DNA from: JBAYNS01 sp041678625
GTDB taxonomy: Bacteria; Patescibacteriota; Gracilibacteria; Peribacterales; Peribacteraceae
Length of the DNA stretch: 11,591 nucleotides
Assembly (NCBI GenBank): GCA_041678625.1
Contig: JBAYNS010000027.1
Location: 1 to 11,591, forward strand
Direction of reading: 5' to 3'
Shown here: positions 6,311 to 11,563 of the stretch, in pieces
How positions within the stretch are numbered: the first letter of the stretch is position 1
Layout of the letters: every line of letters starts with the position of its first letter
Made by a program: the position numbers and the translations under genes
Notes under the pieces: model-generated
Told to the model about the DNA's origin: nothing
Databases searched by the model: none
What the model saw: only the letters and a program-made list of their open reading frames with translations

Positions 6311-6434
6311 GTGGAGGTAGCTCAATTGGGAGAGCGTCCATTTACCCTCCTTGTATGAGGGTACCATGGGAGGTTGTGGCCCATACATTGGACAGAGTAT
6401 GCGTATGGGTTCGGTTCAAGTCCCACCCTCTGCA
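6311..6434 (+). tRNA. Interrupted tRNA-like gene, candidate tRNA-Thr (UGU) with two insertions
   Basis: Canonical tRNA pieces are present in order. The acceptor is GTGGAGG (6311-6317) with CCTCTGC (6427-6433), then TA at positions 8-9, and the D arm GCTC-AATTGGGA-GAGC (6320-6335). The variable loop is AGGTT (6371-6375). The T stem is GTGG (6376-6379) plus G6414 with CCCAC (6422-6426), closing TTCAAGT. Two extra segments break the cloverleaf. (1) The anticodon arm is greatly lengthened: TCCAT (6337-6341) pairs with ATGGG (6366-6370), then after a 1x2 internal loop TACCCTC (6343-6349) pairs with GAGGGTA (6357-6363) around the 7-nt loop CTTGTAT, a good anticodon loop with UGU. (2) 34 nt (6380-6413) split the T stem and form a hairpin, CCCATAC (6380-6386) with GTATGGG (6403-6409). 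Removing 17 and 34 nt would leave exactly 73 nt. The 3' end reads ACCC, so CCA is not encoded, unlike in the two tRNAs nearby. It may be a precursor needing unusual processing, a non-decoding tRNA mimic, or a decayed tRNA. Confidence 0.55.
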
Positions 6435-6476
6435 CCCCCGCATTTCAGCACAAGAAGTCCACATGTGTTGAAATGG

Positions 6477-6511
6477 ACAGGTAGCCTCCTCCCCTGGGCT
6501 GCCTGTTTTTT
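6477..6511 (+). terminator. Intrinsic terminator after the tRNA-like gene
   Basis: An 11-bp stem (6477-6487 with 6496-6506, two G-T wobbles) closes an 8-nt loop and runs into a T tract at 6506-6511. Just upstream, a second hairpin has 11-bp arms with one wobble (6442-6452 and 6464-6474). GTCCA in its loop (6457-6461) can pair with TGGAC at 6474-6478, which would open the foot of both stems. Confidence 0.8.
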
Positions 6512-6516
6512 CGTAA

Positions 6517-6546
6517 TTGTCTTCTGTATCGAACTTCCTTTATAGT
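6517..6546 (+). promoter_or_regulatory. Promoter of the purE-type gene
   Basis: TTGTCT (6517-6522), an 18-nt spacer and TATAGT (6541-6546) are followed after 7 nt by the ATG at 6554. It starts immediately after the preceding terminator, so the purE gene is transcribed separately from the tRNA-like gene and should be leaderless. Confidence 0.65.
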
Positions 6547-6553
6547 ACCAAAC

Positions 6554-7003
6554 ATGAAAATAACCCTCATCCTCGGCTCAGAATCCGATAAAGACTTTGC
6601 ACAGAAAATCGTAGATGTCCTGGAAGATTTTTCTGTGCCATCCGCAATTATGGTTGCCTCCGCACACAAAGTGCCAGAGAAAGTTGTAGAGATTGTGGAG
6701 GAGCTCAACGCTGATCCTCAACCGCAAGTGATCATCACCATTGCGGGAATGAGTAATGGCCTTGGTGGAGTCGTGGCCGGGAGCTGCGTGCATCCCGTAA
6801 TCACCTGTCCTCCGGCCAAGAATTTGGAGGAATACCAGGCAGATTTGAATTCGAGCCTCCGAATGCCTTCCGATGTCCCGGTAATGACCGTATTGCATCC
6901 GAAGAATGCTGCCCTTGCCGCCGTGAAAATCCTTGCGGAAGGAGATGAAGACCTCAAAAAGAAGATAGTCCAGCGCATTGGCGAAGTGAAGGAAGCATAT
7001 TAA
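6554..7003 (+). CDS. purE: Class II type PurE, AIR carboxylase of purine synthesis
   Basis: The 149-residue product has the PurE fold signature: GSESDKDFAQKI near the N-terminus and SAHKVP (36-41, catalytic His38). The detail follows class II PurE, known from animal PAICS and treponemes, rather than class I. SAHK replaces SAHR, GMSNGLGGVVAG (65-76) replaces the glycine-rich GAGGAAHLPG loop, and PVITCPP (81-87) and SSLRMP (100-105) match the PAICS pattern. Class II enzymes carboxylate aminoimidazole ribonucleotide directly with CO2 and need no PurK; class I enzymes are mutases working after PurK. No other purine gene is adjacent. The length is normal for a stand-alone PurE. The start is supported by a two-box promoter 7 nt upstream. 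Class assignment is by motif reading only. Confidence 0.87.
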   Translation: MKITLILGSESDKDFAQKIVDVLEDFSVPSAIMVASAHKVPEKVVEIVEELNADPQPQVIITIAGMSNGLGGVVAGSCVHPVITCPPAKNLEEYQADLNSSLRMPSDVPVMTVLHPKNAALAAVKILAEGDEDLKKKIVQRIGEVKEAY

Positions 7004-7007
7004 TTGC

Positions 7008-7087
7008 AAATGAAAAATGAATAATGAACAATGTAAATGGTCAATCCTTTACAATGAATTTGCCATTTTTCATTTTTCATTTTTCAC
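7008..7087. repeat. Inverted array of AT-rich 7-nt repeats between purE and the UDG gene
   Basis: The left arm is built of heptads from 7008: AAATGAA twice, then TAATGAA, CAATGTA and AATGGTC. The right arm repeats the complementary unit TTTTTCA in tandem (from about 7066), followed by a variant. Bases 7008-7021 and 7069-7082 form a perfect 14-bp inverted repeat. The array fills nearly the whole gap and its right arm abuts the TTG start of the next gene. There is no T-run downstream of the kind expected of a terminator. Confidence 0.7.
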
Positions 7088-7090
7088 TTT

Positions 7091-7660
7091 TTGGAATTAA
7101 CCATCCCCATCCTCCAGGAGAAAATTAAAGAATGGAAAGGCTGTGTCCTCTGCAAGACGGCAAATGCCGTTCTTGGTGAAGGAAATTTTCATGCAGACGT
7201 AATGTTTATCGGCGAGGCGCCGGGGCAGAAGGAAGATGAACTGGGGCGGCCGTTTGTAGGAGCTGCAGGAAAATTTCTGGATGAACTTCTCCAGTCCATC
7301 GAACTCAAGCGCGAGGACGTGTACATCAGCAACGTGGTGAAGTACCGACCTCCCAATAACCGCGATCCTCTGCCGGAGGAGAAGGAGCAATGCATGCCAT
7401 GGCTGATGATGGAGATCGCCATCATCCAACCAAAGGTGATCGTCCCGCTGGGGCGCCATGCGCTGCAACACTTCTTTCAGAAGTTGAGCATGACAGAGGC
7501 GCACGGCAAACCGCAGAAAATCACCGATACAGTCACGATCTTCCCTATTTATCATCCAGCAGCCGCATTGCACAACGGCAATCTGCGGCAAGCGCTCTTT
7601 GATGACTTCCGAGCACTAAGAGTATTTTTGGACGGGAAGAATTTGGCCACTGACTCCTGA
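7091..7660 (+). CDS. Family 4 uracil-DNA glycosylase, one cluster cysteine replaced
   Basis: The 189-residue product matches family 4 (UDGa) enzymes, which remove uracil from DNA and normally hold a [4Fe-4S] cluster. Visible motifs are CVLC (18-21) near the N-terminus, GEAPGQKEDELGRPFVG (41-57), SNVVKYRPPNNRDP (80-93), EEKEQC (96-101), VIVPLGRHAL (116-125) and YHPAAAL (154-160). Cluster cysteines normally come from CxxC, KCRPP and ExxxC. Three remain (C18, C21, C101), but the KCRPP cysteine is Y85. Length is normal. No ATG in frame lies before the conserved region, and the TTG at 7091 is the best start; no Shine-Dalgarno is visible. The gene begins right at the edge of an AT-rich heptad array, and its stop lies inside another heptad array, so both ends may have been reshaped. 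Confidence 0.87.
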   Translation: MELTIPILQEKIKEWKGCVLCKTANAVLGEGNFHADVMFIGEAPGQKEDELGRPFVGAAGKFLDELLQSIELKREDVYISNVVKYRPPNNRDPLPEEKEQCMPWLMMEIAIIQPKVIVPLGRHALQHFFQKLSMTEAHGKPQKITDTVTIFPIYHPAAALHNGNLRQALFDDFRALRVFLDGKNLATDS

Positions 7661-7688
7661 CCACTGATCACTTTCCACTCTCAATCAA
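7647..7688. repeat. Degenerate 7-nt tandem repeat across the UDG stop codon
   Basis: Six consecutive heptads can be read: CCACTGA, CTCCTGA, CCACTGA, TCACTTT, CCACTCT, CAATCAA. The second supplies the TGA stop of the UDG gene. Unlike the other two arrays, it has no obvious complementary arm. Confidence 0.5.
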
Positions 7689-7704
7689 CTGCTTGCCACC
7701 TGTC

Positions 7705-8067
7705 ATGAACAACCTTCTCTTCGGCATCATTCTTTCGGCCATGCTCTCTGCAACATCACTCCTGATCGTTCTGTTGCGCGTGAGCCCATTGACCGCGCCC
7801 GTACAGGCCGTGATTGCATTCTTCCTGAGCATGCTCCTTACAGTCAGCACTGTGAGTACTCTTGCTTTTATCGGCCTGTGGAAAATCCTGCCCATACACA
7901 CATGGGACATGGGCAAACTTATTTCCATTTCGTTACGACAGGGTATTTTGCTGGGAATTGCCACCGCAGTACTCATTGTTTTCCATTTATTGCAGCTGCT
8001 CAATTGGTGGGTGGCTCTTCTCATTTACGCTGTCGTCATTCTGGTGGAACTTGCCATGGAACACTGA
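7705..8067 (+). CDS. Hypothetical four-helix membrane protein
   Basis: The 120-residue product is mostly hydrophobic. Four likely membrane segments lie at about residues 4-26, 32-58, 76-94 and 97-117, with a short polar stretch (PIHTWDMGKLISISLRQ) between the second and third. I recognise no family motif. ATG 7705 was chosen over an in-frame TTG at 7693; neither has a clear ribosome binding site or a well-placed -10 box. The gene follows the UDG gene after a heptad array and precedes pheS by 57 nt on the same strand. Its location says little about its role. Confidence 0.7.
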   Translation: MNNLLFGIILSAMLSATSLLIVLLRVSPLTAPVQAVIAFFLSMLLTVSTVSTLAFIGLWKILPIHTWDMGKLISISLRQGILLGIATAVLIVFHLLQLLNWWVALLIYAVVILVELAMEH

Positions 8068-8111
8068 TCAATGTTCAGTCTGTTTCTGCAGCTACACCTC
8101 TGAAAATGATG

Positions 8112-8117
8112 TATCAT
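8112..8117 (+). promoter_or_regulatory. Possible -10 box of pheS
   Basis: TATCAT ends 7 nt before the ATG at 8125, the spacing seen at other genes here. It overlaps an earlier in-frame ATG (8116), which would then not be transcribed. No good -35 is visible. Confidence 0.35.
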
Positions 8118-8124
8118 GCTTCCG

Positions 8125-9156
8125 ATGACCGCTAAGTCCGCATCACAACCGGGGCCGTGGGCCGAGTACCAGAAGCGCCTGAAGGGCGTGACAACCCTTG
8201 GGGAGCTGGAAGCGCTGGAGCAGGAACTCTTTGGCCGCAAGAAAGGCGTTATGACGCTTGCAATGAAGGAATTAAAGGAATTGCCCGTGGAACAACGCAG
8301 GAAAAGAGCGCAGGATCTCAATGCTTTTAAACAAGCCTATCAACAGGAACTGGAGGCGCTGCGCAACGATCTGGGCCGGCCTAATGAGCAGGTACTGGGC
8401 ACGAGCGATTCGCTGGATGTTACGCTGGATTTGCCGGAGCACGAACGGGGGCACCTGCATCTGATTCCGGAATTTTTCCGGGAGGTAGAAGCAGCTTTTG
8501 GTCGCATGGGTTTTGATGTTGCCCGCGGCCCGGAAATCGAAACGGAGGAGATGAACTTTACGCTCCTGAATATTCCAGAGGACCATCCGGCACGCGATGC
8601 GCAAGACACGTTCTGGATCAAGGATGGCAAAAAGGGAGATCAAAAGCATGTGCTGCGCACCCATACTTCTCCTGTGCAGATTCGGTACATGCGGGAGCAC
8701 AAACCTCCATTCCGCGCGATTTTCCCCGGCAAGGTGTACCGCAAAGATGCCGATGCCACGCATTCCCCCGTTTTCCACCAACTGGAAGGTCTGATGATTG
8801 GCAAAGATGTCTCTCTTGCAAATATGAAAGCGGTGATGGAAACGGCTATACGGGAACTCATCAGCAAAGATGCGGAGTTCCGCTGGCGTACCGGATACTT
8901 CCCTTTTGTAGAACCGGGATTAGAACTGGATGTCCGGTGGAAAGGTGAAGATAAAACACGGGAGGGCGACTGGCTGGAAATCGTTGGCTGTGGAATGGTG
9001 CACCCCGTAGTCCTGAAAAACGGCGGCATTGATCCTGACCAATTTCAGGGATTCGCCTTTGGTTTTGGCGTGGATCGCATGGTGATGATCAAGCATCAGA
9101 TATCCAATATCCGCACGCTCTTCCAGAGTGATTTACGGTTTTTAAGGCAATTTTGA
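8125..9156 (+). CDS. pheS: Phenylalanyl-tRNA synthetase alpha subunit
   Basis: The 343-residue product has normal PheS length. A charged helical N-terminus (about residues 1-85), expected to form the coiled-coil tRNA-binding arm, precedes the class II synthetase core. In the core are LRTHTSPVQIRYM, the motif 2 region (FPGKVYRKDADATHSPVFHQLEG), GCGMVHPVVL and motif 3 (GFAFGFGVDRMVMIKH), ending in IRTLFQSDLRFLRQF. With the beta subunit it charges tRNA-Phe. pheT usually follows pheS directly, but here the next gene is a small convergent one, so the subunits must be encoded apart. The start 8125 is preferred to the ATG at 8116 because of a TATCAT box 7 nt upstream; this choice is tentative. Confidence 0.95.
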   Translation: MTAKSASQPGPWAEYQKRLKGVTTLGELEALEQELFGRKKGVMTLAMKELKELPVEQRRKRAQDLNAFKQAYQQELEALRNDLGRPNEQVLGTSDSLDVTLDLPEHERGHLHLIPEFFREVEAAFGRMGFDVARGPEIETEEMNFTLLNIPEDHPARDAQDTFWIKDGKKGDQKHVLRTHTSPVQIRYMREHKPPFRAIFPGKVYRKDADATHSPVFHQLEGLMIGKDVSLANMKAVMETAIRELISKDAEFRWRTGYFPFVEPGLELDVRWKGEDKTREGDWLEIVGCGMVHPVVLKNGGIDPDQFQGFAFGFGVDRMVMIKHQISNIRTLFQSDLRFLRQF

Positions 9157-9183
9157 CTCTCACGAATGCTCCATCATGCCATT

Positions 9184-9399
9184 CTACTTATCGTGTTTCT
9201 TGGAGTTGTATGGTTCCCATGTCTGTGGACTAACCTTCACGTAGACACCCGGTTCCGCTGCTCTGCGCAAGCGATTACCAAATTCCCTTGTCATTGCTGA
9301 AACTCTCTCAACAGGAACAAATTCAAACGTTGTTCTTGTCACATGACCCTTTGCATCAAGATGATCTGTGCGAATTTTATTGAATTTCTGAGGCGCCAT
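9184..9399 (-). CDS. Hypothetical basic protein, 71 residues, with a consensus promoter
   Basis: I recognise no family. The product is small and basic (many K and R, for instance FGNRLRRAAEPG and the SKKHDK tail), with no membrane segment. Basic charge and size would allow nucleic acid binding, but no motif shows it. The ATG at 9399 lies 8 nt after the -10 of a perfect consensus promoter, which strongly supports both the gene and this start and predicts a leaderless message. It is convergent with pheS and lies just downstream of pyrE on the same strand, with its promoter beginning right at the pyrE stop codon. Confidence 0.72.
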   Translation of the reverse strand: MAPQKFNKIRTDHLDAKGHVTRTTFEFVPVERVSAMTREFGNRLRRAAEPGVYVKVSPQTWEPYNSKKHDK

Positions 9400-9407
9400 A
9401 TAATGAT

Positions 9408-9436
9408 ATTATATGTGCAATTCTAAGTTTTGTCAA
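9408..9436 (-). promoter_or_regulatory. Perfect consensus sigma-70 promoter of the 71-residue gene
   Basis: On the minus strand TTGACA (9436-9431), a 17-nt spacer and TATAAT (9413-9408) match the housekeeping consensus at all twelve positions with ideal spacing. The start codon follows after 8 nt. The -35 box directly follows the pyrE stop codon. Confidence 0.85.
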
Positions 9437-10069
9437 TTACGCTCTCCACTGTTGCGGATCTTTGGCAAAAGTTGCTGCAACGCCAACATCCTCCTTCGTC
9501 AGCCTCCCCTGCTCCACCGCAATATTGAGGAGAGTAGTGAAATCAGAGAGTGTATGGAACCGTACAGCGAACTGCTGTGCTTTTTCTGCCGATGCGTGCA
9601 GCTCATACGTGAAGATTGCCACAACATCAGAGACGGTTGCCTTTCCTTCTTCACGCAGCGCTTCCACTGATGCAATAGAACTGCCGCCTGTGGAAATCAG
9701 GTCTTCGATGAGCACCACGTCTTTCCCCGGCAGCAAATCTCCTTCTATACGCTTCTGCGCACCGTGCTCCTTGACCTTGGAACGCACATACACGAACGGC
9801 AAATTCATTCTGTCGGCAACAAGCGCCGCCCAGCCGATGGCAGCGGTAGCCGTTCCCGCAATGACATCGGGTTCTACATGCAGTGATCGAATGCGCTCAA
9901 CCAGGGCCTGCACCACAAAATCCCGAGCCTCCGGATGACTATAGAGCATCCTGTTATCACAGTAGATCGGCGACTTGATACCGCTGGTCCATGTAAACGG
10001 CGGATCAATGGAAAGCTGAACAGCACCGATATTGATCAGGAGTTCGGCAATGCGTTTTGCGTGTGGCAC
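9437..10069 (-). CDS. pyrE: Orotate phosphoribosyltransferase
   Basis: The 210-residue product has family length and motifs. FTWTSGIKSPIYCDNR (25-40) binds orotate/PRPP, the flexible catalytic loop is RSKVKEHGAQKRIEG (96-110), and the PRPP-binding segment is VVLIEDLISTGGSS (118-131). It joins orotate and PRPP to give OMP, the fifth step of pyrimidine synthesis. The start is GTG 10069; the frame has no ATG between this codon and an upstream stop, and the conserved N-terminal helix begins here. No Shine-Dalgarno is visible. The gene is divergent from rsmG, with only 33 nt between the start codons, so both promoters must overlap. No other pyr gene is in view. Confidence 0.95.
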   Translation of the reverse strand: MPHAKRIAELLINIGAVQLSIDPPFTWTSGIKSPIYCDNRMLYSHPEARDFVVQALVERIRSLHVEPDVIAGTATAAIGWAALVADRMNLPFVYVRSKVKEHGAQKRIEGDLLPGKDVVLIEDLISTGGSSIASVEALREEGKATVSDVVAIFTYELHASAEKAQQFAVRFHTLSDFTTLLNIAVEQGRLTKEDVGVAATFAKDPQQWRA

Positions 10070-10102
10070 AAGCAGAGGGGGAACGTGTACTCTGACGCTA
10101 GC

Positions 10103-10903
10103 ATGAGTAGCACAACACCCGCAATCCCTAGAATCCCCGAAGGGACGCTCCAGCAGCTGGAACGCTTAAATGAGGTCTTTCTTCAGGAGAACCAAAAGCT
10201 CAACCTGTCTGCTTTCCGCACGCAGGAAAACAGCTGGATCGGGAATGTGCTGGATTCACTGGCAATGGTGGAGACGGGATTGTTAGCCCCAGGGCCACAA
10301 AATCCCTCCATCCCCCCACACGCTGAATTTGCCCCCACCCCCTTCCCCTCCCCCGTAACGGGGGTGGAGAAAAACAACAACAACGAAAAGCCACAATTGC
10401 ACATTCTTGATCTTGGTACCGGTGGTGGCTTTCCTCTGCTTCCACTCGCTCTCTGCTACCCACAGCATTCCTTTGTAGGAATGGATGCAACACAGAAGAA
10501 AATTGCTGCTGTGGAGCGAATCGCACAGGAGATGCACATCCCGAATGTGTCGCTGGTAACAGGGAGGGCTGAGGAGCTTGGGAGAGACCCCAAACATCGT
10601 GAGCAATATGATCTGGTTCTCTCTCGGGCCGTGGCACCAATCAATGTTTTGTTGGAGTACTGCGTACCATTCGTCAAAGTGGGTGGACACATCGTCCTCT
10701 GGAAGAGTACGAAGATCGAACAGGAACTCAAGGATTCGCTCCTCTCCCGCGCAGAGCTCTCGTGCCAATTGGAAACCCAGCATGAATATGAACTCTCTGA
10801 GAAATGGGGTAAGCGAAAACTCGTAATCCTCCGGAAACGTTTTGCAACAAAAGAGAAGTACCCGCGTGAGGTTGGTGTACCGAAGAAGAAACCTCTTCTG
10901 TAG
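10103..10903 (+). CDS. rsmG: 16S rRNA m7G527 methyltransferase with an in-frame insertion
   Basis: The 266-residue product carries RsmG motifs: NQKLNLSAF and VLDSL near the N-terminus, the SAM-binding loop ILDLGTGGGFP (101-111), FVGMDATQKK, and DLVLSRAVAPI, ending in a K/R-rich tail. RsmG methylates G527 (E. coli numbering) of 16S rRNA. It is longer than usual (about 210-240 residues) because of roughly 37 extra residues (62-98) just before the SAM loop. This segment is proline-rich and then asparagine-rich, and is encoded by C-rich palindromic DNA unlike the rest of the gene. The start ATG 10103 is chosen; the frame is open further upstream, but that region is antisense to pyrE. A TACTCT box (10088-10093) ends 9 nt before it. 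Confidence 0.92.
   Translation: MSSTTPAIPRIPEGTLQQLERLNEVFLQENQKLNLSAFRTQENSWIGNVLDSLAMVETGLLAPGPQNPSIPPHAEFAPTPFPSPVTGVEKNNNNEKPQLHILDLGTGGGFPLLPLALCYPQHSFVGMDATQKKIAAVERIAQEMHIPNVSLVTGRAEELGRDPKHREQYDLVLSRAVAPINVLLEYCVPFVKVGGHIVLWKSTKIEQELKDSLLSRAELSCQLETQHEYELSEKWGKRKLVILRKRFATKEKYPREVGVPKKKPLL
10300..10369. repeat. C-rich palindromic element inside rsmG
   Basis: The segment holds CCCCCGT-A-ACGGGGG (10350-10364), a palindrome with 7-bp arms, and a second complementary pair, CCACCCCC (10335-10342) with GGGGGTGG (10360-10367). Its composition is unlike flanking coding sequence, and it maps onto the extra residues of RsmG, so it is probably an inserted repeat element. Exact ends are uncertain. 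Confidence 0.55.
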
Positions 10904-10951
10904 CGGAGATTCACCTGTGGTGAGCATTGCCGAACCATGAATCTCCGCTAC
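10900..10951. repeat. 14-bp perfect inverted repeat between rsmG and rlmE
   Basis: GTAGCGGAGATTCA (10900-10913) is the exact reverse complement of TGAATCTCCGCTAC (10938-10951). The left arm contains the rsmG stop codon. The loop holds a smaller hairpin, TCACC/GGTGA (10911-10915 and 10919-10923, overlapping the arm). There is no T-run on either side, so it is not a standard terminator. Confidence 0.75.
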
Positions 10952-10960
10952 GGTATAGCT

Positions 10961-11563
10961 ATGCCACGTCCTTACATCCCCAATGACAAATGGAGCCGAC
11001 GCGCTGCGAAAGAGGGTTATCGCGCGCGTTCGGTCTACAAGCTCATGGAGCTTGATGAGCGGCTCAGACTCCTGAAGCCCGGCATGATCGTGCTGGATTT
11101 GGGCGCCGCTCCGGGGAGCTGGCTGCAGTACACCGTGGAGAAAATCGGACCCAAGGGCAAATCAATCGGTGTGGACCTCCAACCTATCGAATCCATCGCA
11201 GGAGCTACAACTTATCAACAGGATGTCACCGATGCAGAAGGAGTTGCCGCCATTCTGCAAAAGGAGAAAGTAGCGAAGGTTGATCTGATCCTCTCTGATC
11301 TTGCACCATCCACCAGTGGCATCAGAGATGTGGATCAATGGCGATCAATCGAGCTCAACCAAGCTGTGATAGCAATCGCACAACGATTTCTGAAACCCGG
11401 TGGCGTGTGCGTGATGAAGGTTCTGCGCGGTGCAGACTTTGACCAGTTTCTAAAAGATTTAAAATCTCAATGGAAAAAGGTACGCACCGCACAGGTGCAG
11501 GCAAGCAGAGATCGCAGTAAGGAAATCTATATCATCATTGCTACTCTTCTTCCTGACGACTGA
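10961..11563 (+). CDS. rlmE: 23S rRNA Um2552 2'-O-methyltransferase (FtsJ/RlmE)
   Basis: The 200-residue product has the RlmE layout: N-terminal KEGYRARSVYKL, the SAM loop LDLGAAPGSW (45-54), GVDLQPI, LSDLAP and MKVLRG, then SKEIYII. The catalytic K-D-K-E tetrad is visible as K27, D113, K153 and E188. It methylates the ribose of U2552 (E. coli numbering) in the A loop of 23S rRNA, a late step in large-subunit assembly. The start ATG 10961 is preferred over the in-frame ATG 10937, because the latter lies in the loop of a strong inverted repeat and its extra residues are encoded by the repeat arm, while MPRPYIPNDKW is the usual kind of family N-terminus. It follows rsmG on the same strand and both modify rRNA, so cotranscription is likely. 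Confidence 0.95.
   Translation: MPRPYIPNDKWSRRAAKEGYRARSVYKLMELDERLRLLKPGMIVLDLGAAPGSWLQYTVEKIGPKGKSIGVDLQPIESIAGATTYQQDVTDAEGVAAILQKEKVAKVDLILSDLAPSTSGIRDVDQWRSIELNQAVIAIAQRFLKPGGVCVMKVLRGADFDQFLKDLKSQWKKVRTAQVQASRDRSKEIYIIIATLLPDD

Noticed and set aside
6341..6388. Reading the interrupted tRNA as tRNA-Val(TAC) with an insert in the anticodon loop (stem GTCCA/TGGAC)
   Set aside because: This leaves no room for position 26, gives an 11-nt variable region and a defective T stem; the Thr-type reading restores variable loop AGGTT and a perfect T stem. Kept only as an alternative fold.
9935..10102. Upstream extension of the rsmG frame by 56 codons
   Set aside because: It is antisense to the pyrE 5' end, and the added residues do not look like RsmG.
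10937..10960. Earlier ATG for rlmE
   Set aside because: It lies in the loop of the 14-bp inverted repeat and would encode the repeat arm; family N-termini match the ATG at 10961.
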